From positions 1-38,258 of the forward strand of contig JAUIED010000033.1 of NCBI GenBank assembly GCA_030428905.1: DNA of 38,258 nt. Reading direction: 5' to 3'. The translations under genes were made by a program, and so were the position numbers. This document shows, piece by piece, positions 8,119 through 16,946 of this stretch (the stretch's first letter is position 1; each line of letters starts with the position of its first letter). The notes below the pieces were generated by a model, which searched no databases, had not been told where the DNA came from, and worked only from the letters and a program-made list of their open reading frames with translations. This DNA is from Gammaproteobacteria bacterium (GTDB lineage: Bacteria > Pseudomonadota > Gammaproteobacteria > Pseudomonadales > Azotimanducaceae).

Positions 8119-9107
8119 GCATCGTGTTCAATGCCCCTGGGCTGAATGCCGGTGCGGCGGAGACGGATGTGCTGGAGCAGGTGCAGGCAGTGGAGACAGC
8201 GCTCGCCTGCGGCACCAATGTGGTGATTCGCCTGCCGTGCACGCTGGACCTGAATCGCCTCGATGAATCCCTCACTCACGCCAGGCCGGATGTGGTTGTC
8301 AATCTGGTGGAAGCGCTGGGCGGAACAGACCGTCTGGCGACCCTGGTGCCCCTGCTCCTGGAAGCGCGTGGCATCCGCTACACCGGGGTGGGGGCATCCG
8401 CCTTGCTTGCGTGTGTGGACAAGGTGGCCGCGAAGGCACGCTTGCGCCAGGCGGGTATCGTCACGCCGGACTGGCGTAGCTTTGGCATGGAAGACGGCGG
8501 CCTGGATGGCGGGCACATGATCCTCAAAGCGCGTTTCGAGCACGCCTCTCTCGGCATGGACGACTCTGCGGTTGTGTGCGCGGCATCTGCGGAAGAAACC
8601 GATCAGGCCATCGGCGCGCGCCAGCGGCGCCACCACACGCCGTTTTATGCTGAGCGTTACATCGCCGGGCGGGAATTCAACCTCGCGTTGCTGCAGTGTG
8701 ACGAGGACGCAGACGACGGCAGCGGCGTGCAGGTGCTGCCGGTGGCGGAGATCGATTTCTCGGCGTTTCCGCCGGGTAAGCCGCAGATCGTCGGTCACGC
8801 GGCCAAGTGGCGCACCGACTCGTTCGAGTACGGCGCCACGCCACGGTCTTTCGACTTTGCCGTTGAGGACAAAGGGCTCCTTCGGGAGCTGCGGCGAACC
8901 GCTGTCATGGTATGGCAACTTTTCGGCCTGCGCGGTTACGCGCGGGTGGATTTTCGGGTGGACGAGGAAGGTGCGCCTTACGTGCTGGAGGTGAATGCCA
9001 ACCCCTGTCTTGCCCCGGATGCCGGATTTATTGCGGCGCTCGAGCGTGCGGATATCGATTTTCCCTCAGCCATGCGTCGCGTGTTGCGGCTGGCGGTGGT
9101 TGAGTGA
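8109..9107 (+). CDS. ATP-grasp ligase 2
   Basis: A 332-residue ATP-grasp protein, diverged from the first one. VVNLVEALGGTDRLATLVPLLLEARGI parallels the Ddl loop, and ACVDKVAAKARLRQAGIVTPDW the next helix. The phosphate loop is ILKARFEHASLGMDD, where the first copy has VKPIGEGTGKG. YAERYIAGREFNLALL is the hinge strand, and VDFRVDEEGAPYVLEVNANPCLAPDAGF carries the Glu-x-Asn metal ligands. The start is a GTG at 8109, overlapping the previous gene by 10 bp; this overlap and the common N-terminal MRIG support translational coupling. Two unequal ATP-grasp ligases in series suggest two successive amide bonds, or one heteromeric enzyme. The substrates are unknown. Confidence 0.8.
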   Translation: MRIGIVFNAPGLNAGAAETDVLEQVQAVETALACGTNVVIRLPCTLDLNRLDESLTHARPDVVVNLVEALGGTDRLATLVPLLLEARGIRYTGVGASALLACVDKVAAKARLRQAGIVTPDWRSFGMEDGGLDGGHMILKARFEHASLGMDDSAVVCAASAEETDQAIGARQRRHHTPFYAERYIAGREFNLALLQCDEDADDGSGVQVLPVAEIDFSAFPPGKPQIVGHAAKWRTDSFEYGATPRSFDFAVEDKGLLRELRRTAVMVWQLFGLRGYARVDFRVDEEGAPYVLEVNANPCLAPDAGFIAALERADIDFPSAMRRVLRLAVVE

Positions 9108-9628
9108 TGGCTGCCCATTCGCAACCGTTGCTGCGCGCACCGCTACCAGGCGACCGTGATGCGGTGCGGCGCATCGTTTCCGCCGGCGGTTTCTTCAGTG
9201 CTGAAGAAGTCGATATCGCGCTTGAAGTGTTCGATGAAGCCCTGCTGCCGAACTCCTGTTATGCCTACCTGGTGGCGGAGCTCGACGGGCAGGTGGTCGG
9301 CCTCGTGTCCTGGGGCGGACCCATCGAGCAGACCGAATCCTGCTTCGATCTGTACTGGATCGCTGTGGATGACACCTGCCGCGGACACGGCATCGGTGCG
9401 TTGCTGATCGCCGCCGCGGAGGAAGGAGCTGTACGTGCGGGCGCCACGCAGCTCATCGCTGAGACTTCCGGTCGCCCGTTGTACGCGCCTACCCATGCGT
9501 TCTATCAGCGCCGGGGCTACCTGCGTGCGGCCGAGCTTGCGGACTTCTACGCGCGTGGCGATGCGAAAGTGTTCTTCGTCAAACGGCTAAGAGGAAAGCG
9601 TTCAGCGCCTACCGCCAGCGCCGGTTGA
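9107..9628 (+). CDS. GNAT-family N-acetyltransferase
   Basis: A 173-residue GNAT. WIAVDDTCRGHGIGALLIAAAEEGA holds the acetyl-CoA loop (RGHGIG), and AFYQRRGYLRAAEL is the typical C-terminal strand with the tyrosine. The ATG at 9107-9109 shares its A with the TGA of the preceding gene; a GTG three bases earlier is also possible. It ends the kamA operon. By analogy with ablA/ablB, where an aminomutase is paired with an acetyltransferase to make N-epsilon-acetyl-beta-lysine, it could acetylate beta-lysine or the ligated product. It is much shorter than AblB (about 270 residues), so this is a parallel arrangement and not the same system. Confidence 0.8.
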   Translation: MAAHSQPLLRAPLPGDRDAVRRIVSAGGFFSAEEVDIALEVFDEALLPNSCYAYLVAELDGQVVGLVSWGGPIEQTESCFDLYWIAVDDTCRGHGIGALLIAAAEEGAVRAGATQLIAETSGRPLYAPTHAFYQRRGYLRAAELADFYARGDAKVFFVKRLRGKRSAPTASAG

Positions 9629-9637
9629 AGATTGTGT

Positions 9638-10777
9638 TCAGCCTTCCGTTACCAGGGATTGGCTGGGTACCGCCTCCTGGAAAGGTTCGGGCTGCAAGAA
9701 CCGTCCCGTCGGCCAGATGGAAAACCGCACAGCCAAGGCGCCAATGGACCATCTCCTTGCGATGAGCAGGTCGCGCCCGGCCCGAGGCGTGGCACCCCAG
9801 CGTGCCTTGTGTTCGGTGTGATCACCCAGAAAATCGTACTCCGTGAGCCCCGCCTCGATGCAGTCACTGAACACGCGGGCACGCAGTGCGGTGCCGGCAC
9901 CTGATCCTGCTTCCGGCTCGAAGCCTTCCTGTAACGCCAGGTACCTTCCGTTGTACACATAGCCGATCTGTGCTGCGAGCGCTGCGCCGTCGAGCTCCAA
10001 CACGTGCAACCACAACCAACCGCGCTCCAGGGCGATACTGCTGAAAAGGCGGTAGAACTCCGCTTCTCTTGGTTTGCGCACAAACGTGCCGCTGATGCCT
10101 TTGGCACTCCAGCGGCGGTGATTCAGGTGAAACAGCTGCGGTAGCCAGGTGTCCAACTGCGTCTGTGTTTCGCATCGGACAATCCGTGCGCCCATGCGTT
10201 CGAAACGGCGAGCGTCCGCCGCGATGTTCTGGCGTCGACTCTTCTTGAACCCCGCCATCAGCTTCGCGTAGCTGTCCGGCAGGCGGATATGGCTGAATTC
10301 GTTGCTTCGCATCAGTTTGGTTAAGCGCGCGGCATCGACTGCATCGGATAGCCTCGAACAGGCTCCCGACCAGCCACTGACATTTGCTATGAAAATGCAA
10401 TCCCAGGCACTCGATGCTTTTCGCAAGTGCTTGGCAATCGCTCCGTACACCTCGGATTCGTGGCCCTTACTGGCGATCCAATCCGGATAATCGAAGCCGG
10501 ATTCTGTGTCTCCCAGTGGTCGCAACACGCTGATCGGATATACGGAGAAAGCCCGGTACCGCCAGAGGCTGAACGGCGCGATGCCCATCAATCTGCCCTG
10601 CGGGCATCTCGCGGTTACGATCACAGGGGCGGCGCGCGCTGCTTGAGCTCGCAGCCAGCAATGCGCCCAATCCCAGGTGAGAAAAATGCTGTTGGCCGCG
10701 GACTGTTGGAGAAGCTCCGACCATTCAGCCCGCAGCTGCTCGAACCCCGACGGGGATTCGATCACATCGATTTCCAT
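9638..10777 (-). CDS. CelD/BcsL-like GNAT acyltransferase
   Basis: A 379-residue protein of the two-domain GNAT type seen in CelD/BcsL-like polysaccharide acyltransferases and related to FemAB. WSELLQQSAANSIFLTWDWAHCW (about 19-41) is the usual N-terminal block. FKKSRRQNIAADARRFER and LELDGAALAAQIGYVYNGRYLALQEGF form the C-terminal acetyl-CoA half, ending with DFLGDHTEHKARWG. Such proteins commonly modify extracellular polysaccharides or lipids, but no polysaccharide genes are visible here. The ATG at 10777 was preferred over one seven codons upstream because GAGG lies 6-7 nt before it. It converges on the GNAT of the kamA operon with 9 bp between the stop codons and is divergent from the GNAT-like gene at 10963. 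Confidence 0.78.
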   Translation of the reverse strand: MEIDVIESPSGFEQLRAEWSELLQQSAANSIFLTWDWAHCWLRAQAARAAPVIVTARCPQGRLMGIAPFSLWRYRAFSVYPISVLRPLGDTESGFDYPDWIASKGHESEVYGAIAKHLRKASSAWDCIFIANVSGWSGACSRLSDAVDAARLTKLMRSNEFSHIRLPDSYAKLMAGFKKSRRQNIAADARRFERMGARIVRCETQTQLDTWLPQLFHLNHRRWSAKGISGTFVRKPREAEFYRLFSSIALERGWLWLHVLELDGAALAAQIGYVYNGRYLALQEGFEPEAGSGAGTALRARVFSDCIEAGLTEYDFLGDHTEHKARWGATPRAGRDLLIARRWSIGALAVRFSIWPTGRFLQPEPFQEAVPSQSLVTEG

Positions 10778-10962
10778 GTGCGACCTCAACCTGCACAAGC
10801 CTGAGGGATCATTCCATCGTCAGTAGTGCGCAGCACCACGAACGCGAACTGGCAGTCTAAATTGCTTTAGGCTACTCGGGCCGCCAGTAAAGAAATTTTA
10901 CAATAGCCGCTGAACGCTGAGCTACGATATTTTTCGTCTGGAAGTGAGTATCAGGAGTGCAT

Positions 10963-11613
10963 TTGCGCCTCACGCGTTTTGCAGAGATTGCCTTTGGGCG
11001 GTTCGCTCGCCTGGTGCCGTGTGATGTCAGCCGCATCTACCGGGTAGCCGTCGATTCGGTGCGGCAGGCGCCGGCCTTTGATGATGGGATTCGGTGTCGG
11101 TTTCTCGAAGCCGCAGAGCTACGCGGGTTCATGGCCGAACCGGCAAACGAGCTGAACCCGGACACAATGCGTCAGGTGGTAGCGGGGCAGGTGCGCTGCT
11201 TTGCGGCGATTGACGAGCGCTGGAGCCTGGCGGGCTACGCCTGCTTCGGCAATTCAACCATCGATCCCGGGAACAATCGCGGCAGCGGAAAGCTCCACGG
11301 AATTGGTTTGCGCCTGCCGGAAGGAGTGCGTTTTCTTTTTCAGGCCTTTGTGCTTCCGGAATTCAGAGGCCGGGCGCTGATGAGCCGCCTGATTGCACAG
11401 GCTGCCGCGGAATATACAAGCGTTGGTGGCGTCTATGAAATTGTCACTACCACCAGCTGGACTAACCGCGCTTTCCAGCTCAGTGCAGAACGTTGTGGCT
11501 TCGAGTTGATCGGGCACACGGCAGAGATCGTTCTGGGCGGGCGGCACTTTTATCGGTACCCGACGGGTGAAAGCGCTCGTTATGGATTTTTCGGCGGTCC
11601 TTCACGCCAGTGA
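10963..11613 (+). CDS. GNAT-like acetyltransferase
   Basis: A protein of about 216 residues with weak but recognisable GNAT features. FLFQAFVLPEFRGRALMSRLIAQAAAEY contains the acetyl-CoA loop RGRALM, preceded by a beta strand and followed by a helix. NRAFQLSAERCGFELIGHTAEI matches the closing strand. The start is uncertain. A GTG at 10957 overlaps the AGGAG at 10953-10957, so the TTG at 10963, 5 nt after that AGGAG, is the better start. About 185 bp of upstream sequence, AT-rich for this genome, is shared with the divergent CelD-like gene and probably holds both promoters. Its substrate is unknown. Confidence 0.65.
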   Translation: MRLTRFAEIAFGRFARLVPCDVSRIYRVAVDSVRQAPAFDDGIRCRFLEAAELRGFMAEPANELNPDTMRQVVAGQVRCFAAIDERWSLAGYACFGNSTIDPGNNRGSGKLHGIGLRLPEGVRFLFQAFVLPEFRGRALMSRLIAQAAAEYTSVGGVYEIVTTTSWTNRAFQLSAERCGFELIGHTAEIVLGGRHFYRYPTGESARYGFFGGPSRQ

Positions 11614-11630
11614 ACAACGTCTCGATAGGG

Positions 11631-12854
11631 TCACACTGCTTCCAACGGTGGCAGTTTCAGGGCTGACCGAATCGTATTGTGATAGTGGTGCAGCGCAGGC
11701 TCGTTTCTGCCGAACAGGAGATGATCTATCACGCCGCTTTCTGCTGCCTGCTGCGTGGTCTCACCCATTCGGTAGTCTTCCTGCTCGATGGTGCTGTCGA
11801 AGATTTCCATGGTCGCTTCGATGCTGGGTGCGGCCCCTCGGCGCGCCTGCGGGTCGTACACGTCCTGTGGAGTGATGAGCGTCTGCGCGTTGCTTGCCGC
11901 GTTGATCATCTCCTGGGAGTAATAGTGATCCACCCGCGTCACCGAGCGACCTGGGTTGTCGCCGTCCGGATAGATCTTGATCACGCTGGCGGAGTGTCCG
12001 CCGCCGCTGAGCTGCACATTCGGAAACAGGTAGTACAGCCAGCCCGCACCGGCCTCAAAGCTCCACTGATCTTCCGGCTGCTCGCGTAGCGCATCGATGC
12101 CTTTGTTCGCCCACACGAAGCGGTGGTTACGGCCGAACGTTTCATACACCAGCGCGTCGCCGTGAAAGAGCTTGCCCAACGTGTTCCTGTGCAGGCGTGG
12201 GAAGTGATAGGTCTCCCCAAACGTGTCGTTGGCAAGCTTCCAGTTCAGCCGGTTGCGTAGCTCCGACTGTCCCATGTACACGAGGTTGGCGAAGTTCCAC
12301 CCGGCGATCTCGTCTTCGAGGCCGCCGAGCAGGCTGCTCACGTCCAGCTGCCCATTGGGCTGCGGATGTACCCACAGCAGCCCGTGTGCTTCCTGGGCCG
12401 GCAACTCCACCAGGCCGTGCTCGGCCCGGTTCAACGGCCCGAAATCATGTGCGCGAGGCACTCCCACCAGCTCGCCGTCGGAAGCGTAAGTCCAGTTGTG
12501 GAAGGGGCATGTGAAGCGCGCCGCCTGCCCGCGGCTTTCGTTCGCCACACGCACGCCTCGATGCCGGCAGGCGTTGACAAACGCACGAAAGCGCCCGTGC
12601 GCATCGCGAGTGGCGAGTACCGGTACACCGAAATCGTCTACCGTGAAAAATGTGTTTGCACCCGCAAGGTGGCCGCTGAGCCCGATCATCTGCGGATGCG
12701 CTTTGAAGAGCATCTGCCACTCCTGCTGGGCGATGCTGGGAGACGTGTAGGCCTCCACCGGGTTCCTGTACTGCACACCTGCGTCGATGTTCACCTGCTC
12801 ATCGAGCTGGCGCATCAGCTCTTTGAGGATGCCGATCTGTCTTGCGCGCTGCAT
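11631..12854 (-). CDS. Rieske-type ring-hydroxylating oxygenase, large subunit
   Basis: A 407-residue Rieske non-haem iron oxygenase. The 2Fe-2S ligands are C96-x-H98 and C116-x2-H119 (CRHRG and CPFHNW). The mononuclear iron site begins with NDTFGETYHFPRLH, giving H217 and H222. A late acidic residue, possibly in the DYRMGE region, would complete the triad. Such enzymes hydroxylate aromatic rings or demethylate and need a ferredoxin/reductase supply, which is not encoded nearby. The ATG at 12854 is 1 bp after the TGA of the crotonase gene, so the two are translationally coupled; longer upstream readings are antisense noise. The order VOC, QEGLA protein, crotonase, Rieske on one strand suggests one transcript. 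The substrate is not predictable. Confidence 0.88.
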   Translation of the reverse strand: MQRARQIGILKELMRQLDEQVNIDAGVQYRNPVEAYTSPSIAQQEWQMLFKAHPQMIGLSGHLAGANTFFTVDDFGVPVLATRDAHGRFRAFVNACRHRGVRVANESRGQAARFTCPFHNWTYASDGELVGVPRAHDFGPLNRAEHGLVELPAQEAHGLLWVHPQPNGQLDVSSLLGGLEDEIAGWNFANLVYMGQSELRNRLNWKLANDTFGETYHFPRLHRNTLGKLFHGDALVYETFGRNHRFVWANKGIDALREQPEDQWSFEAGAGWLYYLFPNVQLSGGGHSASVIKIYPDGDNPGRSVTRVDHYYSQEMINAASNAQTLITPQDVYDPQARRGAAPSIEATMEIFDSTIEQEDYRMGETTQQAAESGVIDHLLFGRNEPALHHYHNTIRSALKLPPLEAV

Positions 12855-12855
12855 G

Positions 12856-13746
12856 TCAGTTGACCAGCCGGCCGTTGTCGTCCCGAACCTCCGGCCCGTC
12901 CACCCGCGCCCGACCATCGCCGAACGGAGCATCGCGATCGCGCAGCGCTGCCTGCAGCCCCTCATTGGCGATCTGTTTGAAAACGTTGCGGGCTGCCTGG
13001 GTGGTGTGTGCCCGCGCGTCGTTCTCTGCGGCCAGACGCTGCAGCGTCTGTGCGCCCATCAGTTCCATGCCCACGTTGATGATGCGTTTGTTCGCCGAGA
13101 GCATTTCCGGGTCGATCCAGCTCAACCGGTCCGCCAGCCCCTCGACCTCGGCTTCCAGCATGTCCTCGGGCACCGATTTCAGAACCAGGCCGATCTTTGC
13201 GGCATCGGCACCCGAAACGGTGTCGCCGGTGAGCAGCAAGCGCTTTGCCCACTGCGGTCCGCAGTGATAAAGCCACATCTGATTCGGTGCTGCGCCCATG
13301 TTGCGCAAGGCCGTGTAGCCGATGTTGGCGTTGTCCGCGCAGATGAGGATGTCGCAGTAGAGCGCGAGATCCGTGCCGCCGGCCATGCAGTGGCCGTGGA
13401 TCTGCGCAATGGAAGGCTTGTGCATCTCGCTCAGGGTTCTGAGGCTGCGCTGAAAGCGTTCGATATTCCAGGCATCGTCGTCGATGCCGCGGCCTTGCCG
13501 TCTCGCCACGCCATCATCCCGGGTCAGCCGTTCGGGAGTGAGGTCGTAGCCTGCGCAGAACGAAGATCCAGCGCCTTTGATGATGACGCAGTGCACCGAC
13601 TTGTCATCGTCTGCCTCCCACAGCGCATCGCGCAGTTCTTCCACCAGGGAAATGGACAGAGCGTTGCGCTTCTCGGGGCGGTTCAACGTGATTCGCGCAC
13701 GACCGTCGGCGACGGTATAGGTGATGTGGTCGAAAGATCGGCTCAT
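12856..13746 (-). CDS. Enoyl-CoA hydratase/isomerase family protein
   Basis: A 296-residue crotonase-fold protein. FCAGYDL (about 63-69) and CMAGGTDLAL (120-129) are the two oxyanion-hole blocks that hold the CoA thioester carbonyl. In classic enoyl-CoA hydratase GGGxE carries a catalytic Glu; here that position is Asp126 in GGTDL. The second Glu is not obvious in the YTALRNMGAAP segment. Function may therefore differ from simple hydration. The ATG at 13746 has GAGGAG upstream with a spacer of about 12 nt; a TTG at 13791 in frame is less likely. It sits 75 bp after the QEGLA gene and is coupled to the Rieske gene downstream. Confidence 0.85.
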   Translation of the reverse strand: MSRSFDHITYTVADGRARITLNRPEKRNALSISLVEELRDALWEADDDKSVHCVIIKGAGSSFCAGYDLTPERLTRDDGVARRQGRGIDDDAWNIERFQRSLRTLSEMHKPSIAQIHGHCMAGGTDLALYCDILICADNANIGYTALRNMGAAPNQMWLYHCGPQWAKRLLLTGDTVSGADAAKIGLVLKSVPEDMLEAEVEGLADRLSWIDPEMLSANKRIINVGMELMGAQTLQRLAAENDARAHTTQAARNVFKQIANEGLQAALRDRDAPFGDGRARVDGPEVRDDNGRLVN

Positions 13747-13821
13747 GACGCTGCGTCGCTCCTCGTCGGTCGTGGAGACAATATGGTGCAATTCGCCGCC
13801 GATCGCTACCGTTGCACCCTG

Positions 13822-15174
13822 CTACATGCCGAGGTCGCTGATGGTGTCGAACTCATGGTGCTCGTCCAGTTCCTCCACCGTGATGCGGTTGGCGAACACT
13901 GAAAACGCCAGGTACGCAGCCAGCCCGTTGGTGCGCACCATCCACGGCGGCAGGTAGGCCGGTTCGCTCAGCGCGCCGTCGTCGAACAGCGGTGTCAGCC
14001 GCATGACATCGCCGATGGTCATGCGCCCGGCGAAGAAGCGCCGGGTGAGATCGAGCCTCTGGTGTTGCATAGCCCAGCGGAAGAACGTGTGTACTTCCAT
14101 CAGGCCGTGCAGATAAACGACGTCCTTAGTGAAAGCGCTGCCGCCTGTGAGCGGCGCGCCGCGGAATACCCGCATGGCGGATTGAAAACTCTCCTGCGGC
14201 GTTTGACCGCGGTCGATGAGAAAGCGGAAAACCTCCACGAAATCTGCACCAGCAAGGGCATGGTGGATTGCCACCACCCGCAGCGCCAGGCGTTCCACGC
14301 GGCTGATGTCGATGGCGCCTGTGACCAGTTCAGAGAAGGTGGCCAGGCCCTCCTGCGGTCCGGTGGTGCGCGGCGCGCCGAGGCTGAGCGTGCGCAGATG
14401 CGGTTGCGCCCGACCGTTCAGCGCCGTCAGGCTGTGCACGAAGGCCTCGTGTTGCAGAAGCTGTTCCAGATCGTATTCGGAGTAGCAGGTGGCAGCGCGC
14501 AGACGGATACGCGTGGCGCCGGCTGCGGCTTTAGAGGCAAGGCCCGGGTCGATATCGATGCGGATGGTTCGAGGCGGAAATACATCCTCCAGGCGGGCGG
14601 TGAGTTCGTCGCGCATGTTTTCCGCCGAAAGGCAGTAGTCCGCTTCCTGCAGCCGCGCCGACTCGTAGTACGCCTTACCGACGTCCAGAAAGTGTCTGGC
14701 AGCTTCGAGGTTGTCTACGTGGCCGCTTGAGATGGGGTCTCCCGGGCCTCCGTATATCAGACGGCTGTGCACCGCCATGCGATTGGTTCCCACAGCATCC
14801 AGCAGCCCGATCAATGCATCGTAAGACGCGGCGGTGGCGCGCAGGTAGTCCGCCATAGGCCCATCGTGTCCTGCCAGTGCCTTCAGGCAGTTGCGTAGCT
14901 GTATGCGTGCATCTGTCAGGCCGCCGGTCTGGTAGGTCACGTGCGGCAGGCGCGCGCGTCCACGTTGCCAGGCCTGGAGAAATTCGCTCATCACGCCAGC
15001 CGGCCAGCTCAGCCTGCTCAGCACCTTGATGTCGCGGGCGGCGTCCATGATGGCCGAGTCGATTGCGGCCAGACGATCGAGTTCGGAGCGGTTCACCGAT
15101 GGCGTTTCGTGCTGTGAGTCAGCCGGAGCTTGCGCCGGAAACAGGTCGGCGTAAATACCGCGGCTGGCGGGCAC
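13822..15174 (-). CDS. QEGLA-motif (DUF1704 / TIGR02421) putative metallopeptidase
   Basis: A 450-residue protein of the family named flavohemoglobin expression-modulating QEGLA-motif protein. GPQEGLATFSE contains the diagnostic QEGLA at 274-278. Upstream of it is QHEAFVH, with H242-E243-x3-H247, the H-E-x3-H zinc motif of DUF1704 proteins; eukaryotic members of this fold, MATCAP enzymes, are tubulin carboxypeptidases. A bacterial peptidase or carboxypeptidase role is thus plausible, with the Glu of QEGLA as a likely extra zinc ligand, but no substrate is known. The start is a GTG at 15174, since no in-frame ATG occurs before codon 43; no clear ribosome site is visible. It lies 27 bp downstream of the VOC gene. 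Confidence 0.85.
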   Translation of the reverse strand: MPASRGIYADLFPAQAPADSQHETPSVNRSELDRLAAIDSAIMDAARDIKVLSRLSWPAGVMSEFLQAWQRGRARLPHVTYQTGGLTDARIQLRNCLKALAGHDGPMADYLRATAASYDALIGLLDAVGTNRMAVHSRLIYGGPGDPISSGHVDNLEAARHFLDVGKAYYESARLQEADYCLSAENMRDELTARLEDVFPPRTIRIDIDPGLASKAAAGATRIRLRAATCYSEYDLEQLLQHEAFVHSLTALNGRAQPHLRTLSLGAPRTTGPQEGLATFSELVTGAIDISRVERLALRVVAIHHALAGADFVEVFRFLIDRGQTPQESFQSAMRVFRGAPLTGGSAFTKDVVYLHGLMEVHTFFRWAMQHQRLDLTRRFFAGRMTIGDVMRLTPLFDDGALSEPAYLPPWMVRTNGLAAYLAFSVFANRITVEELDEHHEFDTISDLGM

Positions 15175-15201
15175 GGGTGGCCGTGCAGGCAGGTGTCTGG
15201 A

Positions 15202-15567
15202 TCAGCGGTGCTGGTCGATGAGGACGGGATTGCCGTCAGGGTCCAGCATGGTCAGGCTGCCCGGACCCTCGCCGTTCTCGTCCACTTCGCTGATGAGCGG
15301 CACGCCGCGCGCTTTCAGCGTCGCCTGCAGCGCGCGGATGTCGGTGAACTCGGCAGTTTCCTGTCCCTGCTGGTCCCAGCCGGGATTGAAGGTAAGGACA
15401 TTGTGTTCGAACATCCCCTCGAAGAGGCCAATTACGTGATCGCCGTTTCTGAGGATTTGCCAGTGGTCGCCGCCGCCTACGGGCTCGAATCCCAGGTGGG
15501 CGTAGAAGGACTTCGATGCCTCCAGGTCTTTCACCGCCAGGCTTACGGAAAATGCGCCAAGGTTCAT
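15202..15567 (-). CDS. VOC-family (glyoxalase/bleomycin-resistance-like) protein
   Basis: A 121-residue protein with the two beta-alpha-beta-beta-beta halves of the vicinal-oxygen-chelate fold. SLAVKDLEASKSFYAHLGFEPV is the first half and MLDPDGNPVLIDQHR the last strand. VOC proteins may be metal-dependent lyases or dioxygenases, or binding proteins for hydrophobic drugs; which one cannot be told. GGAGG stands 6 nt before the ATG at 15567. It is the first gene of the probable minus-strand operon that runs to 11631. Confidence 0.85.
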   Translation of the reverse strand: MNLGAFSVSLAVKDLEASKSFYAHLGFEPVGGGDHWQILRNGDHVIGLFEGMFEHNVLTFNPGWDQQGQETAEFTDIRALQATLKARGVPLISEVDENGEGPGSLTMLDPDGNPVLIDQHR

Positions 15568-15707
15568 GGTCTGCCTCCAGAGGTTTGCGTTGCAGGGGTT
15601 TGGCGTGGTTTAGCACGAGGCGAAGGGTAGCGCAGCCCGCAACCTGCACCCCAAGAGCAATGAGGTACAATCGGGCGCTTTGGCAATCACCCATCTGGAG
15701 ACGAGAC

Positions 15708-16940
15708 ATGCCCGACGCACTCATCATCGACGCCTGCCGCAGCCCGCGCGGTGTCGGCAAACCCGGTAAAGGCGCGCTCAGCGAGCTGCACCCGCAACGC
15801 ATCATGTCCGGCGTGCTGCAGGGCCTGCAGAAGCGCAACGACCTCGACACCACCGAAGTGGACGACGTGATCATCGGCTGCAGCTCGCAGCGCGGCAAGC
15901 AGGGCGCCTGCATCGGCCGCATGTCGGTACTCGACGCCGGTTGGGACACGCAGGCCTCGGCCTTCACCCTCGACCGCTTCTGCGGCTCAGGCATCACCAC
16001 CGCCAACCTGGCGGCGGCCAACATCATGTCGGGCATGGAAGACTGCACCGTTGCCGGCGGCGTGGAGCAAATGTCCTACACCAGCACCCAGCGCGGCGAT
16101 GTCGCCACCATGGATATGGGCAACCTGCACCTGCGCGGCCTGCACCCGCAGCCGCATCAGGGAATCTGCGCGGACATCATCGCGACGCTGGAAGGCTTTT
16201 CCCGCGAAGAGCTGGATCAGCTCGGCGTCATCAGCCAGGATCGCGCCAAACACGCCATCGACAACGGCCACTTCGACCGCGCGCTCATCCCGATCTACAA
16301 AGACGACGGTACGCTGGCCCTCGACCGTGAGGAGTTTCCGCGACCCGGCACCACGATGGAGTCGCTGGCGGGCCTCAATCCGGTGTTCCCGGCATTCATG
16401 GATCTGCCGATCGATGCGACTGGTGAGACCTTCACACAGCTGGTGAAGCGTGCTTACCCGGACCTCGAGATCAACCACGTGCACCACGCGGGTAACTCTT
16501 CAGGTGTGGTAGACGGCGCTGCTGCCATCCTCATGGCGTCTCCCGAGTTTGCCAAAGCCAAGGGCTGGAAGCCGCGCGCCCGCGTTGTCGCCATGGCAAC
16601 GGCCGGCGGCTCGCCGACGCTGATGCTCAACGAGCCGGGTCCTGCCGCGCGCAAGGCGCTCAAGAAAGCCGGCATGACGTTCGATGACATCGATCTGTTC
16701 GAGGTGAACGAAGCCTTTGCCGTGGTGCTCGCGAAGTTCCTGCGCGACACCGGCGTGGACCACGATAAGGTCAACGTCAACGGCGGTGCCATGGCGCTGG
16801 GCCATCCCATTGCCGCCACCGGCTCCATGCTGATCGGCACCGCACTTGACGAGCTCGAGCGTCAGGACAAGCAGACGGCGCTCATCACCATGTGCACCGG
16901 CGGTGGTATGGCGCCGGCCATCATCATCGAGCGCGTATAG
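15708..16940 (+). CDS. Acetyl-CoA C-acyltransferase (thiolase)
   Basis: A 410-residue thiolase. The nucleophilic cysteine is C92 in RFCGSG, and the C-terminal acid/base pair is H366 in GHPIAATG and C396 in CTGGGM. NEAFAVV is the standard substrate-channel segment. The family cleaves 3-ketoacyl-CoA to acetyl-CoA and a shortened acyl-CoA, or runs the reverse condensation. The start was placed at 15708, where GGAG lies 7 nt upstream and the N-terminal homology begins; the open frame to 15516 is antisense to the VOC gene. It is followed after 6 bp by an SDR and together they look like a two-gene beta-oxidation unit. The short gap to the divergent VOC gene (about 140 bp) must hold both promoters. 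Confidence 0.92.
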   Translation: MPDALIIDACRSPRGVGKPGKGALSELHPQRIMSGVLQGLQKRNDLDTTEVDDVIIGCSSQRGKQGACIGRMSVLDAGWDTQASAFTLDRFCGSGITTANLAAANIMSGMEDCTVAGGVEQMSYTSTQRGDVATMDMGNLHLRGLHPQPHQGICADIIATLEGFSREELDQLGVISQDRAKHAIDNGHFDRALIPIYKDDGTLALDREEFPRPGTTMESLAGLNPVFPAFMDLPIDATGETFTQLVKRAYPDLEINHVHHAGNSSGVVDGAAAILMASPEFAKAKGWKPRARVVAMATAGGSPTLMLNEPGPAARKALKKAGMTFDDIDLFEVNEAFAVVLAKFLRDTGVDHDKVNVNGGAMALGHPIAATGSMLIGTALDELERQDKQTALITMCTGGGMAPAIIIERV

Positions 16941-16946
16941 CGCACT

